Below are positions 9,301 through 22,971 of a stretch of DNA of 48,057 nt, one piece after another. This stretch comes from Lingula anatina. Taxonomy: Eukaryota; Brachiopoda; Lingulata; Lingulida; Lingulidae. Every line of letters begins with the position of its first letter. The stretch's first letter is position 1. The translations under genes and the position numbers were made by a program. The stretch covers positions 54,458 to 102,514 of the forward strand of contig NW_019775934.1 of the NCBI RefSeq assembly GCF_001039355.2, given 5' to 3'. The notes beneath the pieces are model-generated. The model made no database searches and was not told the DNA's origin. It worked only from the letters and a program-made list of their open reading frames with translations.

Positions 9301-12300
9301 ATTCGCTAATTTCGCGAAAGATTAGCCCTAAGGCATGATACCTAATATCATGAAAGCAGAATTTAATGAAGAACTACACTGGTCACTAAACGCACTTCAA
9401 GTAGAACGCGTCTATTAGTCAGAATCAGCAAAACAAACTCCCCAGGCCTTTGATTTAAAGTATTGGGATTAAAGACATAAAACTAGTAGTGACTATCACT
9501 GCGCTATCTGCCGATGATTCACACGCCCGCGCAGTACTGTAGTGCTTAGCTTTCCCTCAAACAGAGAGCAATTTAAACCACAATAATTTCACCACTCCGC
9601 CTTCGATTAAAAGTGACTTTTAACGACAGTTACTCAACCTGGAAATTATTCACTTATATTCAGACCATTCATTTTTCACGATTATTGTGATTGCCATCAT
9701 GCTTTCTCGCGACCTTACATCTTTACCAGTGACATCTTCCTTATTACTAAGGTATCAAAATGTCAGGTATTAGCCTTTGGCTGTAATAACCATACCATTA
9801 CAATAAGACAGAATTCAAACAGTGCTTTAACGCCGAGGGTAGGAAATAGAACACCTCATGTAGGGATCACAGGCGACGCACTGTGCCGAGACAACCTATT
9901 CTACTCGACTTGCCACTTGCCCAAAGGCAAGCTGCCTAAAAACAAGGCCAAGAATACCTGATGAGATACCTTTAACTATGGAGGTAGCGGCAGAAGCTTA
10001 ACTTTTCTTTAAGTAATTTTTTCAGTGCATAACTCACAAATAACAAGTGAAGCCATTGAATCAACTATGGAAATATTGAACTTGAAATATGAAATGAAAT
10101 TCCGAACTGTTTACCAAATATGCTCCTTCAAATCTTTATAGCCAAATATGGATTAACGACCCTTTACCTGTACTTCTAGGGTAGCTCTTTTTTCCCATAT
10201 TTCAACGTACATACAAAAACCGACCCCACTCGTCAGGAAATTTCTTTTGAAATTAACCTTGAGCCATGCAATTTTATTTATCAATTCAAACACCTTCCCT
10301 TGAAATCAAATACCCATTTAAGTGAAAGGTTCCACTAAAATCGGTTCAACTACGGGGGCGGAAAGTGACATGCCCCTTTGGCAGATGACATCTAGACCTA
10401 ATGTGACGCATGGAATTCTACCTGGGCATGACTCTGGGCAGTGACTCAGTTTTCTGATGTTAACTTTAATAATTCTAAATAAAATAAAGATAAATACCTG
10501 CCCAATAAGAATGCAAATTCTATTTTAAAAATGTATGGGACTTCAGTTCCTTCAGCTGGTATCCTTATTTTACTCTACCTGCCCAGGTTCACACACAAGA
10601 GAGACACATGCAGTGCTTTGTTACCTTCTATCCCACCTTTATACCTGACTATTTGGTTCGCCTACGGTTTGAAAAGGTATGTTAACCAAACTATGTATCC
10701 TTAGTACACTAAAATCTAAAATTTTCCTACTAAAATCGGCTAAGCTCTACAAGTTTGGCCTTAGCAAAGCAATGGAGATAAACTCTGGAAATCACAGTCA
10801 CTGCCTACCTGTGCTCTACCTGGCTCTATACCTAGTCTCTAGGGCTAATGAGTTATATAAAGCTGGTTCACCTTGGCTGACTTCTACAAAGCCAGAGAAG
10901 AGAGATGGACACGCTCTGATTAACGCAATAAATCTTCATAACGTTTAACTTTTTTCAGCCGAATTAATAAAAGCAATTCGCCCGACTTGCAGTGAATAAT
11001 AAATTGTACAATCTAGGCTTATCTTTCAAAATCGAATACTTAGGAGATTTTGTCATTTTTTTCTGTGTTAATCACAAGTAATTTTCGAGACGACACTCCT
11101 TCATCACAAGAAACTTATATTGCTACTGTGTACCTTTTAATGGAACTTTGGCTGACGGATCAAAATCAGAAACTTATTCACATATGCTGACTGAGTATGT
11201 GGGATACTCAGTCAGCATATGACGTAATGACGTTAGGTATGGAAAGTTCATAAAAGTTTTTTTAACTCTGAAATTAAAATGCTTGTTAACTTTTAGTAAC
11301 ACCTGATCATATGCACCCTTTACATATCTGTGGATTATTTTCAAATGCCCTAGGGCTGGGGACGATTTTTTTTTTTTTTTTTGACAACGTTAATATTTTT
11401 CAAATTATTAATATTTAAACAGTAAATAATATAAGTAGAATATCCAACATCTTTCTTTTCGATCCCACGTCCAAAGAACAATGTACATTTGATAACATCA
11501 TGACATACCAACACGCACTATACCTATTTGCATTTCACATGATATTTTTTATTGTAAATCATCCATCACTTACAGCTGTTTATGCTTTACCCCCGTGTTA
11601 TTATTTGTCACTTAGTTCGGAGAAGAGCAGCATCATTGTACATATATTCTTTTGGGATCATTCATTAATTGATCAACACAGAAGCCTGCTAATATCCCCA
11701 ATGTCTCTTTGCCCAAAGAGTGGGCGTGTAGTGATTGTGATGCGCCTAAATTGTGTGTTTATGGATCTTTTTTCATGTAAGTCAGCCTTACACACAGACA
11801 CTGAAAATGAGAACACGCTAAACTCTAAACTAAAACTAAACTAAACAGATGAGTGTCTCAAAAACAAATATCAAGAGGTGCAAGAAAGAGTCTAGTATGT
11901 CTCAGTCACTTCATACATCTATTGATATTTTGCCTACACAAAAATTAACTAAGGCGTAGTCATCGGCTAGTATCTAGTACGCCGGCCTTCGTGCCATCTC
12001 CGAAGAGACTGACTGCGGTTATTATGGCTGACCACTAAGTGTCCATTATAAGTTATAACATTTAATCATCCCCCACATGATGAAGGGTCAGTACACAGTG
12101 TAAATTAGAAATTATAATAAGGAAACACGAAAAGTAATCTGGTACCGCGCGTCCCTGGATTGCGACGCATCTCCCTCCAAGCGTTGAACTGCTACAATGT
12201 ATGTAATAATACCTATGGCATTTACCTTGAAGGAGGGCGTGGAGGCGCGCAAGGCATTTTTCACGAAGAAATTTTTACTTTATTTGGTTTGTAGTAAGCG

Positions 12301-13736
12301 TTGTATTCCACAGCTTCATTTATACCCCACCACCCCTACAGCATCGAGAAAAAAATTCTGACGGCAAATTTAGGAAATAAGGATATATGCAATGAAATCA
12401 ACTGAATAAACTTGAAGTCAGCGTTGGGTCCTGCAGAGTGAACCAAACATTTTTTGCAGCAGTTTACATTTCTACACAAGCGCAAACACTTAACACAATC
12501 TGAATATTAGTTCTTGAACTCCATTGAATGTTTTTCTATTGCAAATTGAATCCAAACCCCCCAGGTATTGCAAACCAATAGACAAGTTCATCCGTACTAC
12601 CTGACAAGCGCCATGCCATGTTACGCATCTATGAGTAGCTGCTGAAATATTGACACGAACTATGCGGGTTTCTATAATTTCCTACATCATCTGACAGGTC
12701 ACACTGTTATTACCCTTCCAAATGCCAATCACACGATGTTCTAACTTACCAAGAGACTTCATAATCGTATCGGCCTGGCAACCCTGTTTCCCCTACAGTG
12801 GCACAGTCAAAAATGAGCGCATTCCAGATCTATGCATCTATTGCATTTGCATTTTAACTACGCCATTTCGATATTCGATTACATACTAGGGAACCCCGGC
12901 ACGAAAAACAGTGTGACATCCACAAGTTTCACCTGCCGGTCTAGTATATAATTAATGTTCACCAGTCAGACATAGTCTGATTAAATCTAATGCACCAAGC
13001 ACATGTACAATTAAACATTCAGCATAGAAGAACTCGGGCAAATGCACTTGGCCTGTTGTATCTGCCTTCAAGTAATGACTTCTCCCCTGCAAATGGGAGT
13101 ATTCCGTTATCTTATGAGAAATGTTCTCTGTTTAACAAAATAATGCTTCAGCTAAAGAAATGGTATAAACCGATACCTGACATTGTAATGTAAAATACTC
13201 ATGTAACGCATGCCTCTTTATCCGTTTGGAAATTCAAGTAAACTATTTGTGTTCATAAACTTGACAGAGTACTTGGGTTTCATGGTGTAAAAGAGCTTTT
13301 TCCTAACTGTTACTCAATACTAATATTCTTATATACCTTTTAACCGTTTGGCTTACTCTAACCACACAAAATACTAAATCACAATTTCAAATAAAAAATG
13401 AAAAAAAAAAATCAAAGAAATATGAGAAATCAAGAGAAACGGAGAACTGAGAGAAAGAGAGGGGCAGACGAGGGAAAATACAGAAAGGTGAAGAGGATAA
13501 GAGAAATGGCTCTTACGCGCCCCGTTTTACTTGACTGATTCATCGCCATCTGCTCAAGTTTTTTGTTTTGTGACAACCTAGGACCCAAAATATCTTCTCT
13601 CCTAGGAGACAACTAATGTGACACTGTTCTTGCGTATGTCTTTTGATCCAATCAATGAAAGTGGACAGACGTTCTGTGCAGACACTTCTCAATTATTACT
13701 AACTTTGAAGAACCAGACATTGGTTAATAATTTAAG
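9301..13736. other. gene-free stretch
   Basis: No supportable exon on either strand. It contains a perfect hairpin (11181-11221) and a poly-T run (11366-11382). The longest open frames (for example 11500-11844) have no family resemblance, no splice context and random-looking composition. Confidence 0.55.
11181..11221. repeat. perfect 18-bp inverted repeat with 5-base loop
   Basis: CATATGCTGACTGAGTAT, then GTGGG, then the exact reverse complement ATACTCAGTCAGCATATG. Pairing stops at the arm ends. Confidence 0.98.
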
Positions 13737-13952
13737 ACCCCATTTCCAGAGATTAGATCGATTTACGTTAGATCGACCTAACTCCCTGGGGATTCACGCT
13801 AAATAGCTGTCAGCCGGGCGGACACGAAAGTTAATATTATCCCCTTACAGCTTGTAGTAGGCGGGACGGACATTTAAGTCGGATTATCTGAAAGTAATCT
13901 AGTGAGACTCCCCGCGGGGATAGATCGATCTAAAATCTATGGGAATAGAGCC
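13737..13952. mobile_element. 215-bp inverted-repeat element, copy A
   Basis: Starts ACCCCATTTCCAGAGATTAG and ends ...TAGATCGATCTAAAATCTATGGGAATAGAGCC. The two ends are imperfect inverted repeats of about 25-28 bases. The interior is shared with copies at 13957-14170 and 38354-38567: AACTCCCTGGGG, GCTGTCAGCCGGGCGGACAC, TTACAGCTTGTAGTAGGC, GTGAGACTCCCCGCGG. No open reading frame. Length and ends fit a MITE; the superfamily is not identifiable by eye. Confidence 0.85.
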
Positions 13953-13956
13953 TAAC

Positions 13957-14170
13957 ACCCCATTCTCATAGATTAGATCGACCTACATTGGATCGACCTA
14001 ACTCCCTGGGGGTTCACGCTAAATAGCTGTCAGCCGGGCGGACACGAAAGTTAATTACCCCTTATAGCTTGTAGTAGGCGGGGACGGACACTTAAGGCGG
14101 ATTATCTGACAGTAATCTAGTGAGACTCCCCGCGGTGATAGATCGATCTAAAAGTTGTGAGAACAGAGCC
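13957..14170. mobile_element. 215-bp inverted-repeat element, copy B (tandem with copy A)
   Basis: Same orientation as copy A and separated from it by only about four bases. Starts ACCCCATTCTCATAGATTAG and ends ...GATCGATCTAAAAGTTGTGAGAACAGAGCC. It has small indels relative to A, for example a shorter run after GAAAGTTAAT and an extra G in GGCGGGGACGG. The head-to-tail pair is unusual for a transposed element and could reflect tandem duplication. Confidence 0.85.
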
Positions 14171-15628
14171 TTAGACTCACTCGTCAACTATGACATAAGG
14201 ACATCTTCTCAGTCTGAGAAAGCGACTATGCTTAAACTAATGGTGTGTGACGTGAAGCGATACCTGGGCGCTCTCGCACCTTGATCACTGCGACGAGACT
14301 GTCAGGAGATCTTGGCCTCTCAGGCCTTTCTCTCTAATAAATCTTGATATGATATTTATCTTTGAGATGTTGGACGTCGCTGTTATCACCCAGTTTTATT
14401 AACGGATCATCATTTTCTGAGATAAAGAAAATGGTTGTCCTCTTAAGTGATGGGAGGACTTACATTGATTCGTGTTGGTATTTCCTAAGCAATTTGGCTA
14501 TACACAAGTGCTGTGACTCATGCTTGAAGCCATATCTTTTCTAAATATAAATAAATGGCATTCCTATCTAAAATCGCCTGCTTTTGGTCATCGTGTATAT
14601 TTAGCAGATTTTATCGAATGAAAATTAAAGTTTCTGTGAGCATTAAAATATTGCCTTCAACGTTACAGCATACCATTCTTGTGCTATGAAACTGCAATCT
14701 CATCACAGAAAACAAGTTTACATAGGCCATTCGCTGCTGACGTGACGACTAATCTTACCTCAATATAGCAATTTTAGTGTTTTGGAATTGTTTTTTTCTT
14801 TTTCCGCAACAGTACCAGAAATGAACTCTCTAAACTGACGTATTTCTGTATGGATGGACAAGCAAACCTTCATTTCGATTTCCCGATAAACATTTAATGT
14901 ATATGCCAAACGTTAAACATTCAACGAACCATAGCTATAACACTAGAAAACACTAAAGTAGATGAAAGCTCGCTTGGTTTGCTTTGTAAGATAAATTTCC
15001 ATCTACCTGATAATTTCAACCTACATATTTTTTAAGTAGCTAATGGAATCATCGATGCCAATTTTGGGAGACAAAGGCCGTGTTTACTAGCGACGACAGT
15101 GACGACACAAGACGACAAGTTAAAGTAAGTCCTGTTGTAAAAAAAACTGTTAATTTCGGGTTCTGAACACTTGGCCATGTCTTTGAATTTTAAATGCCTA
15201 GATTTCATTGAGATTCTTGATTTCATGTAATGTGCAAACGGAGAACGTTAGTTCTATGACAGAAGAGAGAAATAAAACTCTCCAGTATACCACGCAATTT
15301 ATTGAATCAAAAAAACACACATGTAAGTTGTTCGATAAGACTTTGAACACTTGATACAATATGCCTTCACGCGTGAACGCATATAGCATGAACATAGAAA
15401 CCAGCTGGGTTTTGCAATATCAACAGTGAAACTCGTAGGAATCAATAATGAATCCCAGGAAAGACCATTGTTCGGGACACCACAGAGCAAACATTGGCAC
15501 TGTCCGTTTGAAAGACATGTATAACGTTGAACTCTGTATACATGTCGGTTTAGATAAGGGATGTTTACTCTTAACTCTGAAACGTTTCAAGACGAAATAC
15601 TTCAAGTTGAAGGAGTGCAGTGAAAGTA
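14171..15628. other. gene-free stretch
   Basis: No coding sequence or RNA gene recognised on either strand; AT-rich unique-looking sequence between two mobile elements. Confidence 0.5.
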
Positions 15629-15762
15629 TACTCTCTACCAGGGTGACAGATTGATTTTTCACAGATATTCACAAATATGTCTCTAGATAAATAGACAGTC
15701 ATTTGGCTGTGTGTGGATTTTTCCGTTTTTCCCTATATAACCTGCCACCCTGGAAGAGGGTA
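15629..15762. mobile_element. 134-bp inverted-repeat element, copy 1
   Basis: The left end TACTCTCTACCAGGGTGACA and the reverse complement of the right end (TACCCTCTTCCAGGGTGGCA) match at most positions. The element is flanked by GTGAAAGTA (15620-15628) and GTGAAGGTA (15763-15771), which look like an 8-9-bp target-site duplication with one mismatch, as made by hAT-type transposases. A second copy lies at 27928-28071. Both share GATTGATTTTT, TCACA, TAGATAAATAGAC and GTCATTTGG. No coding capacity. Confidence 0.82.
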
Positions 15763-15771
15763 GTGAAGGTA

Positions 15772-18700
15772 CATCACAGGGATCGATGCAGAAGATAGCC
15801 CAGAGACATAGGGTTTCCATAAAAGATTGCCTGTTTGGTATGTCTAACACGGCGTGAAATGGCCGTTCCGCCGCCGGGTAACGCAATATGGATGCTCTTT
15901 CATAATCAGGTATTGTTTTCATTCAAGGGTAAGAAATTTCCTTGATATTTTCAGAGTGCCTTTTGTGTCTTTTTCGTTTTTCTTAATTGTAAATCAATTA
16001 AACTGCACCCATTAACCGCAGTATTATCCCATGTTTTGGTGATGCCAAAGGCCATAATAACCCATAAGTTTACGACGTATTTGCCAAATATTAAGAAATC
16101 TACTTTTCAAAATGGTCGTAGTAATTTATAAAGTAATAAGGTTTAGATACAAACATATTAATAATTAGGAAAAAACTGCATGACAGTTGCTATCTTTATT
16201 CATAAAGTTAAGAATTACGCAAGTACCTTATTTTAGGTAACAACCAAGAAATTGACTGATGATATTCAAAAGACGATATGTATAAATGTTACATCTTAGC
16301 AAAACTTTTGACACGTAAAACATTTGGCAACGGGTGTATACTAAATGCATGGAAAGACGAGATAACCAAAGTATCTTGTGTGTCATAGGGTGGGACTTCG
16401 TTTTGGTTAAAATAGCACGACACTGCACTCTTGTTACAGTGTCCTTACCAAGTTTGGTACCTCTATCTCACACTGCTGTTTTGGTTATTTACTCATCAAA
16501 CAGGACATTGGCATAAAGCACAGTATCTGTGGCACGGAACATCACTCCAAATTCCATAGATCTTAGATTTTAAAAGCACTCAAATGGATCAAGGATTAAA
16601 CCCGCTTCCTTTTTCCAGCGCAACGTCATTTATTTCTATTGTGTCATACACCTTATGGAGAGATGTCAAGAGATCTTTGAACATGAGTATCGTATCGATT
16701 GTTGAATTATAGGAAGCCAAGTGCATGACAATGATACATAACTGAAAACTTGGAGAAAAAAAGGAGAAATAAATTATTTCTAACTTCAGGGTGTTGTCAT
16801 GACTGTAAAGTTTTAAAATGTGCATACATCAAGGGCGGGTCTAGATGCACAAGGGGAGGACATTCTCTGCCTCTTTGCCCTCTCAGTAAATCGCTTAATA
16901 CAATACAAGTAAACGGTATATGTACGATTTCAACTCGGATTTTTGTACCCCTAGGCCTACACCTCTCTCTGTACGCTTATATATGTGCACACCCATATTT
17001 ACATTATTCACTGTTCAGTTTGTTTGGTGTTGAAGCTACCGTATATAATCTTATATGCGACAAGTTTTATGAAGTTTGCCAACCCCGAGGCTGCAAATCA
17101 CGCCATGCATCAAAACAGGGACAAAATCCCGATCAATTAAGGTGAATACCTCGCGCTGCCTAATTAGAAATCAATGGCGACTGGATTAAGATGGATTGGA
17201 TTAAAGCCCCCATCAGGGACCACTGACCATTCATTGAATTATTTACACGCTGGAAAACCACAATATTGAACAACTATAAGCACAAAGCAAGGGAAATTCC
17301 GTACCAATCTAAAGCCATCTAGCTGCATGCACCCCGAATTTTATTAGTGTCTGCGCAGATCAGTCCAAACTTTTTTCCAAACCTTACCATACCAAGGAGG
17401 TCCAGATAAGCATAAAGAATTGAATTTAACTTATTCAAAATACAATAGACACTGAAACCCAGGGTACGAGCAAGTTTACAGAGTATACCTGATCCTATTT
17501 CAGGATTACCAAGCACCTGACTGCGTTCATAATGACATACATACAACAGCGAGTAACTGTGATAGTTACAGCTCATGTTACCTATTGAAAACACAGGTCA
17601 TGATTGCTATATCTCCCAGCGCTGCTGATGTTTTTGATGAATCTTCAATCTCAGCTATGAATAATACATATTTCTTAAACGCTAAATGATGGTTTATCAC
17701 TAATCCCCAGGCGACCTCCATAACACAAGGGGCGTGGCACTCGGGACTATAACACACGTGTCTCCGTCAAGCCCTAACGTACAAGAACACTACCCTTTTT
17801 TCTAAACACATGCCCCTGTTCATTTCCATTTGCAACCAAATCTATTTTCTGTATTATTTAAACAGATAATAAGACTACAAAAAATCATGCCATTCTTGAA
17901 TGTGAAGGGGACAAATATGCGACCTTGACAATTTCCCTGTAGGCATTTCAACCAGTCTGTGTCAACCACTGTGTTTAAATTCTAATTTAGTGTCATAAGT
18001 TGATAACATCTCGGTACGGGGTGCAATCATGGTACCTTGCCAGTGCCGTCTTGAGCTCTGTAGAGAGCACTAATCATTACTAACCATTGTCCTTACTTTT
18101 TCACGGCATTTGACTGCATTTTACCCCTTAAATAGATCCTGTTTGAAAACACATATTTGGCAGTTTATTAAGTATACAAAGGATTTCCTTCTTTTTGAAA
18201 GAGCACCGGTAGTTCACGAAGGGAGAAAGAGTGGGTCACAATTCACTTTTATTCTATTGTGTAAGTGACAGCTGGAAAATGCTGATAACTAAAGAGAATC
18301 CGGATGCAAGGACAACTAACAAGTTCCTCCCGGAAATCAGTGTAACCAGATTTAATTTCGCTCTCTCTTCTCCCTTTCTCTCTGAACCCCGTCTCTCTCA
18401 GTTTTATTACTTCTAGAAATCCAGCATATATTTCAACAAACAACGTACCACCCAGAGCAAAACTATTTTGCAATAAGAGGAGCCGTGAACCATTAAGATG
18501 ATTGCATTCTACCGTGCTAATATTTGTCTTCGTTTTTTTAATTCACATTCCCAAGAGCACCCCGCCTCATATGGCGACAGTTGTCTTTTTGCTGCGACAT
18601 CTCAGTTTTGTGTAATATCTCCTGAGTGTTTGTGTGAGCGTGTGTGTGCAGCCTCGGGTTGAGCCAAAGCAGCAACTACAGTGTGTCACGCTAGCACTAG

Positions 18701-21700
18701 TGTTCAATATTGAAGACAAAACAATGGAGCAATACTTAAGGTGTTATTAAATAAACAAAAGTGAAATAAAGAATTGGACTGTTGCCTTGCATAAATGTTT
18801 ACTCCATTTACCGAGATGCTTTTACTTTTTCCTTCACAAATGAAATGGTCCCTTTTCATTAACAAATGAAATATATTGTTATGAACCTCACACGACACCG
18901 TTTATTTGTCTACAAATTAACGTTTATTTGTTTGGCCGTCAACAGAACTAGGTAAGGTGTTAGAATTGCGGGTTAATCGCACCGATCCTTTGTTCTCTCA
19001 CCTCCTATAAACAATGTGGTACCGTAAAATCATTGGACTTGGCCATAACTTTTGATTATCAGCCCATGCTTTTTTATTCTGCGCAATTACATGTTAGTCA
19101 GTAACTTTTAATGACTCTATATACAACCACCTTAACTATTCAAACATACCCGACCGAATTTTTGTTGAGAGATAACACGTTAATATGCCAACGACAAAAA
19201 TCAAAATAAAGGAGAGGAAGATTGAACGGTTTTCAATATAAGGAATCCGTTACAAGGACTCACAATTCTCTGAACAACTAAATCAGGTTTTATCGTGACG
19301 TTTCTGGGTTAAAACGATTAAGATATTGATAGCGCCGTTAAGGACCATATGGCGTGTAATAAAACGTAATAAGGTCAAAACAATATTATTTCATGGTGTC
19401 ACCAAGAAAGAACGTACCAAAATATGATGTTATTAACGACTCCACAAAGTACATTATAAAAGATGAAGTCTAAAGAACCAACCCCTTACACTCTTGATTT
19501 CATAGAAGAAACCCATTTATCGAAGACATGTTACGCTATCCTAACTTCAATAGATGAAATCTCTTTACTAATGTTACGCAACATTGAGAACAACACATAC
19601 AGACGATGTCATACATGTCGATGTCACTCTTTACACTACTTCTCGCCTATAAACAGCTGAACAATTCGTCTGCTGCGAGATAAAATCAATAGACCTACGC
19701 CCAGGATAATACTATACATTATCTGATATATACGATACAGAGTTTTAACTGAAACTGTTAAACTGAGCAAAAACAGACTAGGCACCGCACATTACCTTTT
19801 GCCATGTTTCTCTGCGTCCGTCTCGCGCTGTTGTGTCACACGTTTATGTTTACAATACCAATCCTACAATACAGTCATCGGGGCCCAGTCGCGGTTTGCC
19901 TTCCGTGTCAAAGGCAAGCTGGTAAACGATGTTAAACTTTCGCCCTGATCGATAACGGTAAGTGCGATTAACAGAGCGATGTAAATGTAATCTAACTAAA
20001 CCATTTGAATGGATCCGTCAAGCTAAAAATACATGTTTAAAACTGCAGACGCTCAGGGAAAACCGTTGTCCGTCCGCTGTTGTCTCGTGTCGTCTGGTCG
20101 ATACGCTTTTGTACCGGAAGTGGTGGGGAGCGGTTAGTCACTACTTAACTTCATATACGCTTTGCGGCCTTTTGTGGTTTAATGAAACAATAACGTTTTA
20201 TTGTCAGGAGCACAAGGCTTTAAGTGGGGATGGGGGGAGGGGTAAGCAGTCAAGTGGTAGTTAACACTTCAACGGACGCAGCATGGTGTCCGCTTTACCT
20301 TGTTAAGATAAAGGAGCACGGTACAAAACAACGCCGGTTTTGAAGTCACGCACTTCGTGCTTATAAGAAACACTTACGTGATTAAAACTGTACCATGGCG
20401 GCTTTCATCTCCTTGCTTTTGAGGTGCACTTTAATAGATACACATCAGGGTAGGGTTAAATTCAGAACGGGGCCACCTATTCATTTGAACTTATTATGAA
20501 AATTGCCCATGCAGGGATACAAATTAGGGGACGTGAGGTCCGTAGAGTGGATTTGATGAGCTACTCTGTCCTCACATACAGGACCATAGCAGATAATAGG
20601 ACAACAACAAAGGTATACAAACGTCTTTGGACGGCATCAATTCACCGTGAGTGCCATTGTCCACAGCCTTAACATACCTGACGAAGCCCTGTTAATATCC
20701 ATCTACCTGATTATTGCATAACTTCTCAATTCTAACTACCGCTTAGATGCGCATCTGTGGACACACCGTCTTTTCACAGCCGCGTGATATTCAAGTCAAC
20801 AAGAGCTTGCGAGGACGTACCAAAGCCCAGACCCACACCAAATCGTGCCCATGAACTGTGTTTTATACTATCCACAGTATATACTATGCACAGTAATAAA
20901 TGGAAAACGACCAAATACCTAGGTATCTGCATATCTATAAAAAGCAACAATGAACAATAACATACCTGTGAGCATATTTACAATATACACGCTTTCCAGA
21001 CCCGCCCAGCGATCAGTAGCTTTCCTCCCCAGCTTTTCTTTGTTTTAGATTGCTTCAGTCGTAAAATTTCACCAGACCATACACATAATACAAGGTGAAC
21101 CAGACACCGCCGCGCTTCACATTCAGAGGGAAAGTAGTTAACGACACTCTCGCTGCACGCTGTCAAAGTGAAACAACGTGTCGGAACCCCATCCCCTCTC
21201 ATCCGTCTCACGAGATCAGAACCACTTCCCATAACAATCTCGGCTCACCAGGGGATTTTAAACACTAAGTGATGTTTTTGTTTTCCTTAACAGAGAAGCC
21301 AGTCAAAAAAGGAAAAGACGTGGTGTAAAACAAACAAATTATTTAGAGAAAAACAAATATTTGCGTTGCGCCACCAAGAAAGCCACCCGTGAATACACCT
21401 GTATTGTGACGATGGGACCAGTATGCAAACAAATCCAAGACCGAGTTAATAGACCGCGGAATCGACTGAATGCCAGGAATAAAGCCCCAGTACGGGAGAA
21501 CGGACCGCTGTCAATCGCCTTTCTGACCTACGCATCAATGGACTGGTTTGCAGAGTGCACTAAGCCGCTTTGAAGTCCTTTGCCCGAGGATTAGTTACAT
21601 TAATACAATCAGTGCGGAAAGTGAGCTGAGTTAGCACCTTTCTGCAATGCAGCGATTGAAACATTTTGAATAAAGGCACTTTTTTTTTAACAAAGTGGCG

Positions 21701-21898
21701 GGCTTTGGGTTCGGGACACAAGTGTTAAATATTAAGTATCGTATATATTCAAGGTGTATATATTCAAGTAGAAAAAATGTGCCTTTATTAACATAATACT
21801 TTGAAATTGTCGTTACCTGATTGTTCCCCATATATAAGGAAGGCTTTTTGTATTTATACACCACAGCTCTTTTTATACTGATTTGCCGTTACATACCA
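15772..21898. other. gene-free stretch
   Basis: No exon, RNA gene or recognised element on either strand. Short open frames are present but none shows a domain, codon bias or credible splice signals. The part around 19.9-21.6 kb is somewhat richer in CG dinucleotides than its surroundings but I cannot assign a promoter. Confidence 0.5.
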
Positions 21899-21918
21899 GT
21901 GTGTGTGTGTGTGTGTGT
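21899..21918. repeat. (GT)n microsatellite
   Basis: Ten GT units directly abutting the mobile-element fragment that begins at 21921. Confidence 0.95.
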
Positions 21919-21920
21919 AT

Positions 21921-22062
21921 CAGGCCCGTAGCATCAATTTCAAAAGGGGGTTCTTTTTCTGAAAAGTGGACCTTTTACCATGAAACCTTTTTGTACCTAG
22001 ATAAAATTATATCCAGAGGGACCTTCTTGCGACCCCCCCCCCCCCCCGAACCCTCCCTGGCT
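21921..22062. mobile_element. degraded CAGGCCCGTAGC...CTGGCTA element
   Basis: Begins CAGGCCCGTAGC and runs through GGGGGTTC, AAAAGTGGACCTTTT and GAGGGACCTTCTTGCG, then a 15-base poly-C (22033-22047) and CCCTGGCTA. I recall a dispersed repeat in marine invertebrates with GTAGCCAGG/CCTGGCTAC inverted ends and AAGTGGACCTTTT inside. This copy looks truncated or diverged at its right end, so only a partial inverted terminus remains. Confidence 0.6.
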
Positions 22063-22903
22063 ATTTATATATCATATACGGTATATGCTATGAGATCTGT
22101 ACATTTGCACCAGATGAGTTTTTGTATAAGCACACAGCGGCAGAGTACGCATCTGCGCCATATACTTCGCCTTTTTGTCTATCGATTCCCTTTGTCTTCA
22201 GGTGTTACTCAGCTATAAATAATAAACTGAACAAATATAGTTCTCAACACTTTGGGAATAATTATATTGGCAACTCTGTATAACCATACAGTAAAAAAAC
22301 TGTGCAATCGACAGCTAAACTGACTGAACCCTGGACCTTTCAATGCTCTGATGCCTCATCTCCGCAATAAGGAATAGTCACGTTCGTCAACTTAATTTTC
22401 TTAAGTAATATAAGCCATTAATCATCACCGTGTCATCACTGATGAAGAATTTCAGTGCTTATCAAGTGGATAGCATTCAACTCCATTTTAGGACACAATC
22501 TACCTGTAAAATACACAAAATAACTGAGAACGCAACCGTATGATCTAATCCAGGTCACCCTTTAAAGATAACTCGAGTAGTACGATTCTGCTAGTTGCGA
22601 TGTATCCGTGAGTTTACACTTGGACATAATAAGGTTTACATGTCGCAACTTATTAACGTTTCTAATATATATGTCATCAAAATGCTTTCTGCACAAAAAT
22701 ACAAACTGTGTGATGCAAATTATATTTAAAAATGTAGCCATTACGTGTCAGAAAAAAGAAAAATATAAACTTAGATATGTAGAACATATCTGAAAATGAT
22801 CAGTTCGGTTCGATGTATTTAGATAAAATTCTCATAAAACTGATCTAATAAATGTTACAAACGTAGAACACACCAAACAACGTTGTTTTCTGTGTGTGTG
22901 TGT

Positions 22904-22971
22904 GGGGGCATGGGGGGGGGGAATGGGGGGGGTTAGGGGGGGCAGGGGGNNNNNNNNNNNNNNNNNNNNNN
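22904..22971. other. G-rich tract ending in a 22-base assembly gap
   Basis: G runs of 5-10 separated by short spacers (22904-22949) follow a short GT repeat and run directly into 22 N (22950-22971). At least four G runs lie close together, so this could fold as a G-quadruplex on the plus strand. The gap probably marks failed sequencing through it. Confidence 0.85.

Noticed and set aside
11181-11221. Hairpin considered as a microRNA precursor or terminator
   Set aside because: The stem is only 18 bp with an abrupt end, too short for a typical animal precursor; intrinsic terminators are not relevant in this genome type.
15683-15922. 79-residue minus-strand frame
   Set aside because: Overlaps a mobile element end and shows no family resemblance or splice context.
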